Positions 63,734-64,000 of a stretch of 64,000 nucleotides of DNA are shown piece by piece. The DNA is from Symbiodinium natans (lineage: Eukaryota > Sar > Dinophyceae > Suessiales > Symbiodiniaceae), in contig CAJNDS010000424.1 of NCBI GenBank assembly GCA_905221605.1, positions 491,978-555,977 on the forward strand, given 5' to 3'. The notes under the pieces were generated by a model that saw nothing but the letters and a program-made list of their open reading frames with translations, did no database searches and was not told the origin of the DNA. The position numbers were made by a program, and so were the translations under genes. Each line of letters starts with the position of its first letter. Within the stretch, counting starts at the first letter, position 1.

Positions 63734-63786
63734 GTTTAGGGTTTAGGGTTTAGGGTTTAGGGTTTAGGGTTTAGGGTTTAGGGTTT
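63733..63786 (+). repeat. TTTAGGG array at a donor site
   Basis: Begins as GTTTAGGG immediately after the CHAT exon (…PPGCTM), so the intron starts with telomere motif; CCCTAAA units follow at 63812-63852. Confidence 0.85.
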
Positions 63787-64000
63787 GAAACCCCCCGGTG
63801 ACCCGAAGCCCTAAACCCTAACCCCTAAGCCCTAAGCCCTAAACCCTAAACGCCCTCATGACCTCAACCCGTCACTTAACACCCGATTTGTTGTCAAATT
63901 CTATGGCCAGTGCCATATTAACCCAGAGAGCTTAGTTTTGGGCCTCATTGGCATTATAAAGATGTCGATGATACTGTTATTGTCATATTGTTATAGTAAG

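Overview
The window looks like nuclear DNA of a dinoflagellate. Four things point that way: plant-type telomere motifs (TTTAGGG / CCCTAAA) scattered as dozens of short interstitial arrays on both strands; short GC-rich exons with intron donors of GT, GC or GA and acceptors of AG followed by G; introns that are themselves small transposon-like elements with inverted ends and direct repeats; and a DDE-type transposon family of the tnp2 kind. No rRNA, tRNA, bacterial operon or CRISPR array was seen. No species is claimed.

Layout. 0-28.5 kb is built from diverged copies of one long dispersed unit (order: decayed ORF block, GC box plus poly-G tract, pyrimidine-poor spacer, 'ggctcggtacaacc' box, ORF block again). 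One copy is split at about 7,939/22,231 by a 14.3-kb insertion. The insertion has AT microsatellites at its edges and consists of a very G-rich minisatellite array (8.3-9.2 and 18.4-22.2 kb). That array is itself interrupted, exactly inside one repeat unit, by a 9.18-kb transposon (9,211-18,393) with 27-bp inverted ends, AGAAGCTCC-type subterminal repeats and four large plus-strand ORFs, the last a tnp2-like transposase. The transposon is studded with short palindromes of the form 4-bp stem / GNRA tetraloop / 4-bp stem, in all its ORFs, in different reading frames and also outside them.

28.5-64 kb is a mosaic of 50-150-bp coding-like islands separated by telomere-motif arrays and small inverted-repeat elements. 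Most islands are preceded by a CCCTAAA array and followed by a TTTAGGG array, as if the arrays form intron ends. Three loci could be spliced by eye: (i) ALG12, the ER mannosyltransferase of N-glycan assembly, seven exons at 44,227-46,598, a complete 525-residue product; (ii) an unknown gene at 53,991-55,693 with a phase-consistent chain of five exons; (iii) the middle of a CHAT-domain (caspase-like) protein gene at 60,993-63,733, continuing toward the right edge. In ALG12 and the CHAT gene introns coincide with introner-type elements: the target-site duplication supplies the donor (GT, GC or GA) and the inverted terminal repeat supplies the AG. The remaining islands are listed as putative exons without names.

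How it fits together: host genes (glycosylation, CHAT) are threaded with small DNA-transposon-derived introns whose ends often carry telomere-like repeats, beside a repeat-rich block hosting a large autonomous-looking transposon. All coordinates, splice sites and family calls come from reading the sequence by eye; no alignment or database search was run.
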